This document shows positions 25,165-36,421 of a stretch of DNA of 64,000 nt, in pieces. The stretch's first letter is position 1. Every line of letters begins with the position of its first letter. Position numbers and translations under genes: made by a program. The stretch comes from Megalobrama amblycephala. Lineage: Eukaryota > Chordata > Actinopteri > Cypriniformes > Xenocyprididae. The DNA lies in contig NC_063061.1 in assembly GCF_018812025.1 (NCBI RefSeq), positions 39,602,674 through 39,666,673 on the forward strand, read 5' to 3'. Below the pieces are notes generated by a model, which had not been told where the DNA came from, searched no databases, and saw only the letters and a program-made list of their open reading frames with translations.

Positions 25165-25255
25165 AGTTTGGTCTGTTACTGCTGCTGCTCCGTCTGACGA
25201 GCTTCATGTTTTCACACTTTTCTGTCTTTATGTGTTTCTGTCTGATGTCCATCAC
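25165..25255 (-). CDS. Candidate exon of the minus-strand gene
   Basis: A strong AACT|GTGAGTAG donor follows 25165. The open frame begins MDIRQKHIKTEKCENMKLVR and continues RRSSSSNRPN. No clear acceptor lies immediately upstream, so the ATG may be an initiator or the left limit may be wrong. Basic, Ser-rich; unknown function. It shares the KC(E/R)xN pattern with the next exon at 22271-22335. Confidence 0.4.
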
Positions 25256-25339
25256 ATTTAAACAATCAATCAATGTATATAGAGACAAATGTTGATCAAA
25301 CTGTTACAATAGTACAAACATTCAATCATTTATATTATA

Positions 25340-26932
25340 CAAACCTGATTCCAAAAAAGTTGGGACACTACAAATTGTGAATAAAAAAAGAATGCAATGA
25401 TGTGGAAGTTTCAAATTTTAATATTTTATTCAGAATACAACATAGATGACATATCAAATGTTAAACTGAGAAAATTTATCATTTTAAGGGTAAAATAAGT
25501 TGATTTTAAAATTCATGGCATCAACACGTCTCAAAAAAGTTGGGACAAGGCCATGTTTACCACTGTGTGGCATCCCCTCTTCTTTATATAACAGTCTGCA
25601 AACGTCTGGGGACTGAGGAGACAAGTTGCTCAAGTTTAGGAATAGGAATGTTGTCCCATTCTTGTCTAATACAGGCTTCTAGTTGCTCAACTGTCTTAGG
25701 TCTTCTTTGTCGCATCTTCCTCTTTATGATGCGCCAAATGTTTTCTATGGGTGAAAGATCTGGACTGCAGGCTGGCCATTTCAGTACCCGGATCCTTCTT
25801 CTACGCAGCCATGATGTTGTAATTGATGCAGTATGTGGTCTGGCATTGTCATGTTGGAAAATGCAAGGTCTTCCCTGAAAGAGACGACGTCTGGATGGGA
25901 GCATATGTTGTTCTAGAACTTGGATATACCTTTCAGCATTGATGGTGCCTTTCCAGATGTGTAAGCTGCCCATGCCACACGCACTCATGCAACCCCATAC
26001 CATCAGAGATGCAGGCTTCTGAACTGAGCGCTGATAACAACTTGGGTTGTCCTTGTCCTCTTTAGTCCGGATGACATGGCGTCCCAGTTTTCCAAAAATA
26101 ACTTCAAATTTTGATTTGTCTGACCACAGAACAGTTTTCCACTTTGCCACAGTCCATTTTAAATGAGCCTTGGCCCAGAGAAAACGCCTGCGCTTCTGGA
26201 TCATGTTTAGATATGGCTTCTTTTTTGACCTATAGAGTTTTAGCCGGCAACGGCGAATGGCACGGTGGATTGTGTTCACCGACAATGTTTTCTGGAAGTA
26301 TTCCTGAGCCCATGTTGTGATTTCCATTACAGTAGCATTCCTGTATGTGATGCAGTGCCGTCTAAGGGCCCGAAGATCACGGGCATCCAGTATGGTTTTC
26401 CGGCCTTGACCCTTACGCACAGAGATTGTTCCAGATTCTCTGAATCTTTGGATGATATTATGCACTGTAGATGATGATAACTTCAAACTCTTTGCAATTT
26501 TTCTCTGAGAAACTCCTTTCTGATATTGCTCCACTGTTTTTGGCCGCAGCATTGGGGGAATTGGTGATCTTCTGCCCATCTTGACTTCTGAGAGACACTG
26601 CCACTCTGAGAGGCTCTTTTTATACCCAATCATGTTGCCAATTGACCTAATAAGTTGCAAATTGGTCCTCCAGCTGTTCCTTATATGTACTTTTAACTTT
26701 CCCGGCCTCTTATTGCTACCTGTCCCAACTTTTTTGGAATGTGTAGCTCTCATGAAATCCAAAATGAGCCAATATTTGGCATGATTATTTCAAAATGTCT
26801 CACTTTCAACATTTGATATGTTATCTATATTCTATTGTGAATAAAATATAAGTTTATGAGATTTGTAAATTATTGCATTCCTTTTTTATTCACAATTTGT
26901 ACAGTGTCACAACTTTTTTGGAATCGGGTTTG
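25340..26932 (-). mobile_element. Near-complete Tc1/mariner-type transposon
   Basis: Terminal inverted repeats of roughly 130-200 bp start CAAACCTGATTCCAAAAAAG on the left and, in reverse complement, CAAACCCGATTCCAAAAAAG on the right. TA at 25338-25339 and 26933-26934 is the expected target duplication. The 1593-bp element carries a single minus-strand transposase gene. An internal AAAAAAGTTGGGACAAGG at about 25535 repeats the terminal motif. Confidence 0.95.
25584..26579 (-). CDS. Tc1-family DD34E transposase
   Basis: This 331-residue protein cuts the element at its inverted repeats and reinserts it at TA. The N-terminal helix-turn-helix region spans residues 11-60 (SQRKIAKSLKLSSSTVHNII), followed by the basic GQGRK linker and a second DNA-binding half to about 120. 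The DDE core is visible: D154 (WSDKSKFEV), D244 (FQHDNARPHT) and E279 (SPIENIW), with 34 residues between the last two. I chose the ATG before GRRSPIPPM rather than the upstream in-frame extension, which has no family similarity. It ends at TAA just after LQTVI. The same frame continues RRGDATQW to another stop, so the C-terminus may be slightly truncated. Activity untested. Confidence 0.93.
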   Translation of the reverse strand: MGRRSPIPPMLRPKTVEQYQKGVSQRKIAKSLKLSSSTVHNIIQRFRESGTISVRKGQGRKTILDARDLRALRRHCITYRNATVMEITTWAQEYFQKTLSVNTIHRAIRRCRLKLYRSKKKPYLNMIQKRRRFLWAKAHLKWTVAKWKTVLWSDKSKFEVIFGKLGRHVIRTKEDKDNPSCYQRSVQKPASLMVWGCMSACGMGSLHIWKGTINAERYIQVLEQHMLPSRRRLFQGRPCIFQHDNARPHTASITTSWLRRRRIRVLKWPACSPDLSPIENIWRIIKRKMRQRRPKTVEQLEACIRQEWDNIPIPKLEQLVSSVPRRLQTVI

Positions 26933-27049
26933 TAATAATTTATATATAATTAATTAAAAATATTTCTGATAAAATATAGCAATTAATCCAATCATCATTA
27001 TAAAAATCAGTAAAGGAGAAATAAATGTATTTAGAAACATGAATCTCAC

Positions 27050-27175
27050 CTGTGAGAAGAGAGATGTAGAACAATCCATAGTTAAAATCACATTGAATAT
27101 ATAATAAAAAACCTGCAGAAATAAAGATCCAGAGTGAGAATCATGTTATTCAGTAGCTGCAGACAGTTTAGTTTA
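27050..27175 (-). CDS. Candidate first exon of the minus-strand gene
   Basis: Lies about 20-30 bp downstream of a TATA box and ends at a strong CACAG|GTGAGATT donor. Two short starts exist. ATG at 27144 opens MILTLDLYFCRFFIIYSM and then hits a stop, while a later ATG gives MDCSTSLFSQ into the donor. The hydrophobic first option looks like a signal peptide that would need a different splice. Coding status unresolved. Confidence 0.35.
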
Positions 27176-27194
27176 ACTTTGCGTATGCTTCCTG

Positions 27195-27202
27195 ATTTTA
27201 TA
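27195..27202 (-). promoter_or_regulatory. TATA box of the minus-strand gene
   Basis: The reverse strand reads CAGTATAAAATCAGG, a good TATA match placed suitably upstream of the candidate first exon at 27050-27175. Confidence 0.4.
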
Positions 27203-27533
27203 CTGGATACTGACAGGCGGAGCTAAACTTTTATCTGTACACAATGTTTCACTCTTAAAACGGAAGCTATGAAGTTTCCTGCTGGTATTTTTGTCTTCAG
27301 TTCACACACTGCTCAGTTCTGATGAATCCTGCTGGAGAAATGAACACTGAATTCTCCTCCAGACACTGAACCTGATCCACCATAAGACATGATCATCCAA
27401 CTTTCAAGTCGATTCTGTTCAAAGACTTTTCTCAGTGTGCTTTGAGTTATTAGGGGCCAAGCACCAAAGGTGCTGTAGCCCCTATTGTATCCGTTAGTTT
27501 TATTATTATTTTAAGTGTTTTTAACAGCCACAT
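27203..27533. other. Upstream flank and short repeat
   Basis: No exon seen. About 27453-27485 contains TAGGGGCCAAGCACC and GGTGCTGTAGCCCCTA, a small inverted repeat recognised as part of a common cyprinid repeat. Confidence 0.4.
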
Positions 27534-27690
27534 GATGAAACAATTCTCCGTATACAAGGATGTCACAACTTTTATTGTCACAATTCATTAAGATGAAACA
27601 ATTCTCCGTATACAAGGATGTCACAACTTTTATTGTCACAATTCATTAAGATGAAACAATTCTCCGTATACAAGGATGTCACAAACTCCT
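27534..27690. repeat. 58-bp tandem repeat, about 2.7 copies
   Basis: Units start GATGAAACAATTCTCCGTAT at 27534, 27592 and 27650. They are essentially identical, suggesting recent duplication. Too few, and without unique spacers, so not CRISPR. Confidence 0.95.
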
Positions 27691-27723
27691 TAAGCAACAA
27701 AAACAAATGCCAAAAATATATAC

Positions 27724-28002
27724 CCAGCCAACATGTCCATGTGGGCCCCATGTGGGTTTTATCTGGGCTATATGGGCATCATCTGGGCATGGGTTCAGAG
27801 TGGGCACATTGATGGGCTGAATGTGGGCCCCATTTTGAATACATTTTGGGGCCCAGTTAGGTTGCCCACATTGTTAATTTGAGGGTACATATGGGCCACA
27901 TTTGGGCTTTATTTAGAATTGTATTTTATTTTTTATAGTTGTTTTTGTACAATTATGGGTAACAGCTAACCCTAACAACTGGTTACATTTATTGAATTTT
28001 TA

Positions 28003-28072
<70 letters not shown>

Positions 28073-28480
28073 ATTTTTTTTTTCTTATAATCTAAAATCT
28101 ACCCAGCCAACATGTCCATGTGGGCCCCATGTGGGTTTTTGATGGGCTGTCACTTGGGCCCTGCATGGGCAACCCAAGTGGGGCCCATAGAATTTTGTCC
28201 ATCGGCTCCACACAGGCCCCATGTGTGTTAGCCCATAGGGGCACATGATGGGTCCATAGTGGGCTCTAAGTGGGGCCCATTTGTGTGTTCATTATAGGGG
28301 CCCACATGGGTCACATATGGGTTCTAATAAATGGGGCCAATGTGGGCCACATACAGAACCCTTATGGGTCCCAGAAGCGTGATAACACTGGACCCGCAAA
28401 TGGCCCCTCTATGGGGTTTTGTGGGACCACAGTGGGTGAGAACTGGGCCCCATTTATATTTATTTTTTATTCCTGTAGGT
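27724..28480. repeat. GGGCCCA-rich dispersed repeat, two copies around a (TA)n tract
   Basis: CAGCCAACATGTCCATGTGG starts copies at about 27724 and 28104. Both are full of TGGGCCCCAT/ATGGGGCCCA words, and the second extends to about 28455. They resemble a common cyprinid repeat. The Gly/Pro/His-rich plus frames at 27618-28482 are translation artefacts. Confidence 0.7.
28005..28070. repeat. (TA)n microsatellite
   Basis: About 33 TA units between the two GGGCCC-rich repeat copies. Confidence 0.95.
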
Positions 28481-29343
28481 GAAATTAATGTGCTTTAATG
28501 TGCTCATTTGCAAAAGAAAGTTATGTTTTAGTAAACCTGTACCTGACTTAATATAATTTAAATTACATGATAAAATATTTGTACTGTGAAGAAAATGACT
28601 TTCAACTCAGAATTTGTAAACCACCTTTTTATTGATCATAAGAAGAAAAATAAAAAGTACAATAAAACAGGATAAGAGCATTGGAAATTCTTCAGTCCAT
28701 CACTCCTGGGTCGGGGCAGACCCATCAGCTTCATATCTAAAGAACAATGAGAGAAAAAACAGAAAAGGCAATTATTTTAAAATACTATCAAATCATTAAC
28801 AGGAGCACTCTCTTAAAAAGCATGCATGATTATGATCAAGCCATACCAGTACTTTATATTTCTGTCCAAATAACTAAACTGACATGTAAAGGGATATCTA
28901 CTACTAAAAGGAATATGAACAAGTTAAAGTTCAAAACGATGTGCCTGATTTAACAGAAGTATAACTTTACAAAAGCACATTACAAAAACAACACAACATA
29001 AATATAAGATGATAAATAAAGCGGCATTTAACAACTTTAACATTATTGAATTTAATTTAACTTTCAAAAGCTGTTTTTATTATACATTACAACTGTTAAC
29101 TTTTAACTATTTTTGAATACAAAGTAATGTGCACGTGTATTTATTATTATTATTATTATTATTATATTTGGATTCATATCTTGTACCACGTGTGTGGAAA
29201 TTGCTGCGTTATGACTATGGAACTTTTGTGGAAGTTTAAAATTGTGCAAAACCATCTCACACCCTGCTGAGGCCCTGTTATAAAACATGCAAAGAGTATT
29301 ACTTTAATTTAACATGAATAGTTAGCATGTTACTACCTTGAAA
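28481..29343. other. Unassigned AT-rich sequence
   Basis: Contains a (TTA)n run at about 29140-29165. CATCACTCCTGGGTCGGGGC near 28700 may be the end of the preceding repeat. No supported gene. Confidence 0.45.
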
Positions 29344-29395
29344 CCGATAACTGTTTATTTTGATATTTTCATATCAAAATAAACATTGTTATCGG
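29344..29395. repeat. Imperfect palindrome
   Basis: CCGATAAC, then GTTTATTTTGATAT, a short loop, and ATATCAAAATAAAC, then GTTATCGG. It could form a stable hairpin. Probably a transposon remnant; function unknown. Confidence 0.6.
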
Positions 29396-29764
29396 CGTTT
29401 TTCTATGACAGCAGATTTCTAGTTTCCAGCATGCTTTGCTTCTGACTGTTAAAGGAGAGTAAATGTTAAAATTAAATGTTATTTAATGTGTTTTTCTCAA
29501 TATTAATATAGGGGGAGATCTGTTAGTGTTTAATGTCCTATTATTACTTTGTTGATTATTGGCTGAACATCATTAAGATTATAATTACTATAAATAAAGT
29601 AATGTCTGTGCTCATGTTCTCTTCAGTGATAGTCTCTTTGCTAAATACTTTAGTACAAGCAGGTGAGCTTGTGCTTTTGTTAACTATCTTAATATATTGG
29701 GGATTCATATATCAGGAAATATATTTTCTTTGCGAAAGGAATATCACAATAATCCTGACTCTTC

Positions 29765-31611
29765 GTTTACACTGCACGCGTGTGCGGCACGTTGCGGCTG
29801 CGACGCGGCTACCGGAGCTGATGGCGTTACGGCTCCGGCAAGGTTTTGTTCCGTCCTCTGCGCGGTCAGCTCACACCAAAAGCATTTTAGAAACGAAACA
29901 GCTGGATTTGCGAGAACACTAGATTTGCCTGTCTGACGTTTTTTTTTTTTCCCTTGATTTTTTTTGTCTTTAATGTCCTTTTGCCCGGTTTTATTGTGTT
30001 TATTGATATGACATACTTTATTTTGCTGTAGCCTGCAGATGAAGTTAATACACTTAAAAGTCCAGTTATGGACAACAAGAACAAACATTTGAACAAACAA
30101 CGAATGCATTCACACAGCAGCAGGAGCAGCAGCAGTGAAGTGAGGGTTTGCGGCGCCGAGTCTGTTTTTGCTGCGCTGCTGACGCTCAATTAACCCTTAA
30201 ATGCATGACTGTTTCGCCAACCATTCTTACATATTCGGGTCTTTATCGACCCGGATCTATATCTAACACGGAAGGATCTCTACCTGTCGTGATAATATAA
30301 AACTCCTCTGATATTAGAGTAACAATTACAGAAGAATAAAATAAATTGTATTTTGTTATCTTTTGGAGCTTGAAAGGGCTCTGTTTGAGCAGATGTTTTA
30401 TGCCAGCATCACTTTCATCGTCAGAGCTCATTTCCCAGTAAATTCAGCAAATAATAGGCTAGTTTTATGTTTGAGGTCACGAATATGAGCCCATTCACGA
30501 TCTCAAACATATTCTCAGAACCATATAATTTTCAACATCTTCAAAATCAATATTTCGATCGCTAACAGCTTCACCAGATCCATTCAGTAACAGTTACAGT
30601 CATATGTGATTGCGTTCAGTACTCGCTCTGCAGTAAATCGCTGAGCCATTTCATGTTTCTCTTATTATTTCGTTTTCTGTCTGAATGAGTCGTCACTTCA
30701 GCATTGTGTATCAGACATTGCCACCTTGTGGAATAAAGGTGAACTGCACTTATTCTGTCATCTAAGATTCAATTATTGTTGTGCAGAAAAAATATACGTA
30801 CACTCATACACACCTCGGGTCGTTAGTGACCCTATACATTTTTACAAAAAATGAATACAAAAATAGGCATTCTTTTATAATTTTATGATTTTTTTCTTGT
30901 TATATTCTTTATAATGAATTGATTGAGGAATACCAAGAAGGTTGATGTCTAACTTTAAAAAATGAACGAGGAGGAGGGTAGTGAATGACGTCCCGGGTCA
31001 CTAAAGACCCGAGGTATGCATTTAAGGGTTAAAGTGAAAGTACACTTTGATGGACAAAATCAATATAATTTCACACAAAAAGTGTTCATAATGCACAGAA
31101 TAAGCATGTCTAATGTGTTTTAACAAGAATTTGAGTATGGCAGAAAAGAAAATTTAAGAATACAAAATAATTATAGAAGATTTACCTTGTTTTTAATTAT
31201 CATTTAAAGTATGGTGTATTATAAAAAACTAAAGAAAACTAGCCATATATAAACATTATTTTAGTTATTAGCATACCCATAGCATACCCAAATCAAACCT
31301 GAGTTTGCTGGCTTTTTTCGCTGTGTTTGCTGTCTTGTGAACATAAAACTTATTTTTACGAATTTATTTACATTTATATGAGAATGTTGTACACCTCCCC
31401 ATGTTAACAAACTTTCAAGACTATCAAGTTTATAAATGACCAACTTTTATAAAAAAAATGTACAGCTGTCTTTGTAAAGAAATGCTCACTTTATATGAGC
31501 CGCTGCTGTGACGCTGAACAAACGCTTGCAGTGCGCATCTCTGCAGCTGCAGTGATGATGTAGTTGTGCTCATGCGCTGCTCACGCGCCGCTCATGCTTG
31601 CAGTGTGAAAC
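29765..31611. mobile_element. DNA element with GC-rich ends, host of a nested TTAA element
   Basis: The left end GTTTACACTGCACGCGTG and the reverse-complemented right end GTTTCACACTGCAAGCATG are related inverted termini. GC-rich arms (GCGGC/GCTGC words) lie at 29765-29850, 30110-30190 and 31495-31611. Frames at 29533-30189 run through these arms and carry no domain. Superfamily uncertain. Confidence 0.45.
30194..31028. mobile_element. piggyBac-like TTAA element, non-autonomous
   Basis: TTAA lies at 30190-30193 and 31029-31032. Inverted ends read CCCTTAAATGCATGAC on the left and, in reverse complement, CCCTTAAATGCATACC on the right. Subterminal GGGTCTTTATCGACCCGG and GGGTCACTAAAGACCCGA hairpin words are present on each side. 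TTAA duplication is the hallmark of piggyBac transposition. No transposase frame. Confidence 0.8.
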
Positions 31612-32086
31612 AGACGTTACTCAACAACATGCTGTGGCTGTAACATTGTTGATTCTTAAAAGAGAAACAAAACTGTCACTATTTGTTGAGCAAGAAGCAG
31701 GAAACGGATGTTCAGTTACTGACCTTTATGACCTTTCTCCCTTAGGAGAAATTTGTCTTGGACAAACGAGAGAGCAGGTGAACACATACAGTACCGTCAA
31801 CCCACATCACTGTTACAAACCACCATACAATTTCACCCAAACATAACATACAAACATACAGCACAAGACAAAATGATGCATAATTATAATAATAATAATA
31901 ATAATAATAAAACATTGTCCTACACAAAACAATATCCTACACATACACACCTGGCATTTATTTAAGTAATTTGATTGTTCCATGTTCAATAATTTAATAC
32001 CCTCCTTTGCAGAATGTGTAAGTGCTAAATCAATATACAAACAAACATTTTCCACTTGAGGACCTGACTGTAAATAATAATTCTAA
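31612..32086. other. Unassigned sequence with (TAA)n
   Basis: A TAA/ATA run lies at about 31882-31911. Frames across it (Asn- or Tyr-rich) are artefacts. No other feature seen. Confidence 0.5.
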
Positions 32087-33154
32087 TACTGTTGTAAGAA
32101 AAAGTATGTGAACCCCTTGCAGAATCTGTGAAAATGTAAATAATTTTAACAAAATAAGAGAGATCATACAAAATGCATGTTATTATTTGTTTAGTACTGT
32201 CCTGAGTAAGATATTTTACATAAAAGATGTTTACATATAATCCACAAGACAAAACAATAGCTGAATTTATTAAAATAACCCAGTTCAAAAGTATGTGAAC
32301 CATTGATTCTCAATACTGTGTGTGGTTACCTGATGATCCACGACTGTTTTTATGTTTTGTGATGTTGTTCATGAGTCTCTTGTTTGTCCTGAGCAGTTAA
32401 ACTGAGCTCTGTTCTTCAGAAAAATCCTCCGTCCATCCTCCGTCTTTTCACACTGAGGACAACTGAGGGACTCAAACTCAACTATTAAAAAAGATTCAAA
32501 CATTCACTGATGCTCCTGAAGGAAACACGATGCATTAAGAGTCAGGGTGTGAAAACTTTTGAATTCAAATATCAAGGTAAATTGTACTTCTGGGAAACAT
32601 GCAAATATCTTCTGTTGCTTCTGGAGGGCAGTACTAAATGAAAAGCAATGATATATCAATAAAATAAGAGAAATTTGGACATCTTCATCCTGTTCAAAAG
32701 TTTTCACTCCCTAATTCTGAATTCACATGATCGTAGCCTATGCTCGGGCTAACGGGCTAAAGCTAACATTACACACTGTTGGAGAGATTTATAAAGAATG
32801 AAGTTGTGTTTATGAATTATACAGACTGCAAATGTTTAAAAATGAAAATAGCGACGGCTCTTGTCTCCGTGAATACAGTAAGAAACGACGGTAACTTTAA
32901 CCACATTTAACAGTACATTAGCAACACTAATGAGTTGTTAAACAGGGAATGAGTTTTTTGAGTGTACATTAGATACACTCAAAAAAATTATACTTTAAAC
33001 TGAGCTCTGTTCTTCAGAAAAATCCTCCAGCTCCTGCAGATTCTTCAGTTTTCAAGCATTTTTTGCATATTTGAACCCTTTCCAGCAATGACTGAATGAT
33101 TTTGAGATCCATCTTTTCACACTGAGGACAACTGAGGGACTCAAACACAACTAT

Positions 33155-34735
33155 TAAAGGTGCCCTAGAATTGAAAATGGAATTTTCCTCGGCATAGTTG
33201 AATAACAAGAGTTCCGTACATGGAAATGACATACAGTGAGTCTCAAACTCCATTATTTCCTCCTCATGTAAATTTGATTTGTGCAAAAGACCTCTGAAGA
33301 ACAGGCGAATCTCAACATAACACCGACTGTGACGCAACAGTCGGGATCATTAATACCCACTGAGCAAATTACGTCCAGAAGACGTCTTTTTGAGGTCTTG
33401 TCTCAGGTTGAAAAGACGTCCACTGAGGGGCCAGAATGAAAGTTTTTATGACGTCTTTTTTTGACGTCTTCTGGACATCCGATATAGACGAACACGCAGA
33501 ATCACCAAAGGAGAAAAATCACAATTTTTAAGCCACCATCGTGGAGATGAGTGTTTGCTTTAGTTGGGCTCTTGACCCTTGCCTTATTAATATTAGAGTT
33601 TGCTTGGGCAGTTAACTGAGTCATAACAGCCAGACAAGCAAAGAGAAATGATCAGGTGTTGGTTATGTTTTCACATAATCATTATTTGACCTGAATCACT
33701 GAACTCATTTAGAGCCCAATCTCTGAGTTAGATTTACATTATTGATTACAGCAGAACTGTGATTCTACAGCAGAAGATCAGCTTTATCAATATAATATAA
33801 AGGATTTCACATGATAAAAAAATATTTCTCTTAGGCACACACAGACATCAAGAATCAGCCTGTGAATCTCAATGACGGTGACAAGCAACATATTCTGATC
33901 AACAGATCAACTCTGAACATTAGAAAACAAGCTACTAAAAAGTCACATAAACAGAACAAAATAAAATATGAGAATAAAGGAAATTACTAAGACAATTCAG
34001 CTCATAATTTATTCATGCAGCAATGCATGATGGGAGCCATGGATGAATTTTGATTGGTGGCTCCCAGAATGCACTGCAACATGCTTTATGATGGCCACCA
34101 CTGTTGAGATTCACAGGATGATCCTTGATGTCTGTGTGTGCCTAAAATGAATACTTTTTTTGTTCAACACACCTTTTCTGAAATCATTTGAATCATATTG
34201 TAAAAGCTGATCTTGTGCTGTAGAATCACAGTGCTGCTGTAATCAATAATGTAAATCTAACTCAGAGATTGGGCTCTTCATGAGTTCAGTGATTCAGGTC
34301 AAATAATGGTTAAGTGAGACCATAATCAACACCTGATCATTTCTCTTTACTTGTCTGGCTGTTATGACTCAGTTAACTGCCCAAACAAACTCTAATATTA
34401 ATAAGGCAAGGGTCAAGAGCCCAACTAAAGCAAACACTCATCTCCACGATGGTGGCTTAAAAATTGTGATTTTTCTCCTTTGGTGATTCTGCTTGTTCGT
34501 CTATATCGGATGTCCAGAAGACGTCAAAAAAAGACGTCATAACTTTCATTCTGGCCCCTCAGTGGACGTCTTTTCAACCTGAGACAAGACCTCAAAAAGA
34601 CGTCTTCTGGACGTAATTTGCTCATACGCCCCCAATATTTGCATATGCCAGCCCATGATCGAGGCATTAGACAAGCCAGTATTAACGTCTGGATCTGTGC
34701 ACAGTCGTATCATCAGACTTTATGCAACCACACAA
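33155..34735. repeat. Dispersed repeat interrupted by the foldback
   Basis: AAAGGTGCCCTAGAATTGAA begins a segment that matches the copy at 38117 onward. It is interrupted at about 33355 by the foldback and resumes at 34624 with ATACGCCCCCAATATTTGC, which matches 38268 onward. The comparison supplies a natural empty-site reference. Confidence 0.75.
33356..34623. mobile_element. Complete long foldback DNA element
   Basis: Arms of about 500 bp are inverted repeats: left GAGCAAATTACGTCCAGAAG, right ends CTTCTGGACGTAATTTGCTC. Both arms are rich in GACGTC words (AAGACGTCTTTTTGAGG). A loop of about 230 bp contains ATGCATGATGGGAGCCATGG. ATAC occurs on both sides (33351-33355 and 34624-34627), a possible short target duplication. 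No coding capacity. The truncated sister is at 6532-7508. Confidence 0.85.
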
Positions 34736-35717
34736 GTTTGCGATTTGGTTGAACTATGTGAGTAACGATGGAACTTGCAATGTTAGTTGGCTAATGATGC
34801 TTTTGGGAAACGCACCCCAGGACTCAATCAAACAGAACTTTCACTTCCCATCATGCTTTGCAAAGGGGCTGAACTGGGAGAGTAAATGTTGAAATAAAGT
34901 GTTATTTTAAGGAGTTTTTAGCAAGATGAGAAAATGGAGAGACTTTTTAATGTTTACTGTTCTATTATGTTGGTATTTAAAAGTTCCTGTTAGTTAATAG
35001 TTTTGGGATTACCATTGTGGTGAAGTGTTGCACTTGCACTTCCTTGGGTGAAACCAGTATCTCTTCTAGACTGCCAACACAGAACATCTCATCACAAAAG
35101 TTATGTAAATCATAAGACTAAACAAGAAGCATTAATTGTAAAAATCAATGTATACGATAACAATTTATTTTATTTAAACTAAAACCATCCATTCAAGTAA
35201 AATGAACACAATTGATTCTAGTTAGTTTAACATGGTTGATTCTATTGGATTTTACTTAATCATGTGGAACCACTATCCATGATTGAATTGAGTTGGTTGG
35301 ACATAACTATTTTACATAGATTCTTCCTTAGTCAGTTGTGTTGTCACAACTCAAGGATTTTGCATAGATTAAAAATAAACCTTTAATGTTAGTAAAACCT
35401 GTTGATTGTGTGGAACCACTGTCCATAACCACAACCATCACTAAACAAACAAACAGTCGTGGATCATCAGGTAACCACACACAGTATTGAGAATCAAGGG
35501 TTCACATACTTATGAATGGGGTTATTTTAATAAATTCTGCTTTTTTTTTTTTTTTCTTGTGGATTATATATAAACATCTTTTATGTAAAATATCTTACTC
35601 AGGACAGTACTAAACAAAAAATAGCATGCATTATGTATGATCTCCCTTATTTTGTTAAAATTATTAACATTTTCACAGATTCTGCAAGTGGTTCACATAC
35701 TTTTTCTAACAACTGTA

Positions 35718-36336
35718 TGTGGTTATTTGCTCCACTTCCTCATAAATTGACTTCCATTCAAGTGATTTAAATGTAATGAGTAATCTTATGCAACAACTCA
35801 TTGCTTTAAGCAGAAAAGCAGAAATGCTGTTGCCCCACTACCCTTTTTTTGTTTGCAGGTTAAACGGCTCATTTTGTTTTCCCACCCAAAATTTGCACAA
35901 CCTCATTGGTAACTATTTCTTATTAAACTTATTTCACTATGTATTTCACCAGACCAGAGATGCAAGTGATCACAATTTCTGTGTGACTACAGAAACCAAA
36001 TAAAATGTCTGTCAACAGTTCCTTGAACTCTCACTTCAACATCAGAACAATTACTTGTTTTCCCCTCTCTTAAAATAGATGATTCAAGCTGAACAGATTT
36101 GCTCATATATTCTTCACATTTCTCTCCTTTAAGCCTCAACAATCTCAAATCCACCAAAGCTCTTCTGAACACACATCATGTTTGTTGGAAAGCAGAGTTA
36201 ATAGAGCCTGTATGTGTAATATACAGGCTACAGATCACTATATAACTGTAATATTAGACAGATCACTGAAGACAAGCCTTCAATTTCAGATACTGTAGAG
36301 GACAGAAATAATATACTATTAATATACTATCTCTGT
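35718..36336. other. Non-coding sequence, partly duplicated at 5.2 kb
   Basis: About 36050-36130 resembles 5190-5290 (CAGATTTGCTCATATATTCT). The frames at 35776-36172 have no domain or splice support. Confidence 0.4.
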
Positions 36337-36339
36337 ATT

Positions 36340-36419
<80 letters not shown>
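36337..36419. repeat. (TA)n microsatellite
   Basis: About 40 AT/TA units. Confidence 0.95.

Positions 36420-36421
<2 letters not shown>

Larger units (their letters stand above)
32087..35715. mobile_element. 3.6-kb TA-flanked element with ~260-bp inverted ends and nested insertions
   Basis: 32087-32345 and 35455-35715 are inverted repeats (left CTGTTGTAAGAAAAAGTATG; right, reverse complemented, CAGTTGTTAGAAAAAGTATG). TA lies at 32085-32086 and 35716-35717. The interior holds two direct copies of an ACTGAGCTCTGTTCTTCAGA segment (32397 and 32999) around a fragment matching 38500-38660 in reverse orientation, and then the repeat and foldback listed separately. No transposase survives, so it is a non-autonomous Tc1/mariner-type element or a decayed one. 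Confidence 0.75.

Noticed and set aside
25540..25878. Plus-strand frame of 112 residues over the transposase
   Set aside because: Antisense shadow of the transposase coding region.
26580..26762. 61-residue N-terminal extension of the Tc1 transposase
   Set aside because: In frame, but it has no similarity to Tc1 transposases, and a well-placed ATG at 26579 starts the family-typical sequence.
27534..27690. 58-bp direct repeats considered as CRISPR or attachment sites
   Set aside because: Fewer than three head-to-tail copies without spacers; ordinary tandem duplication.
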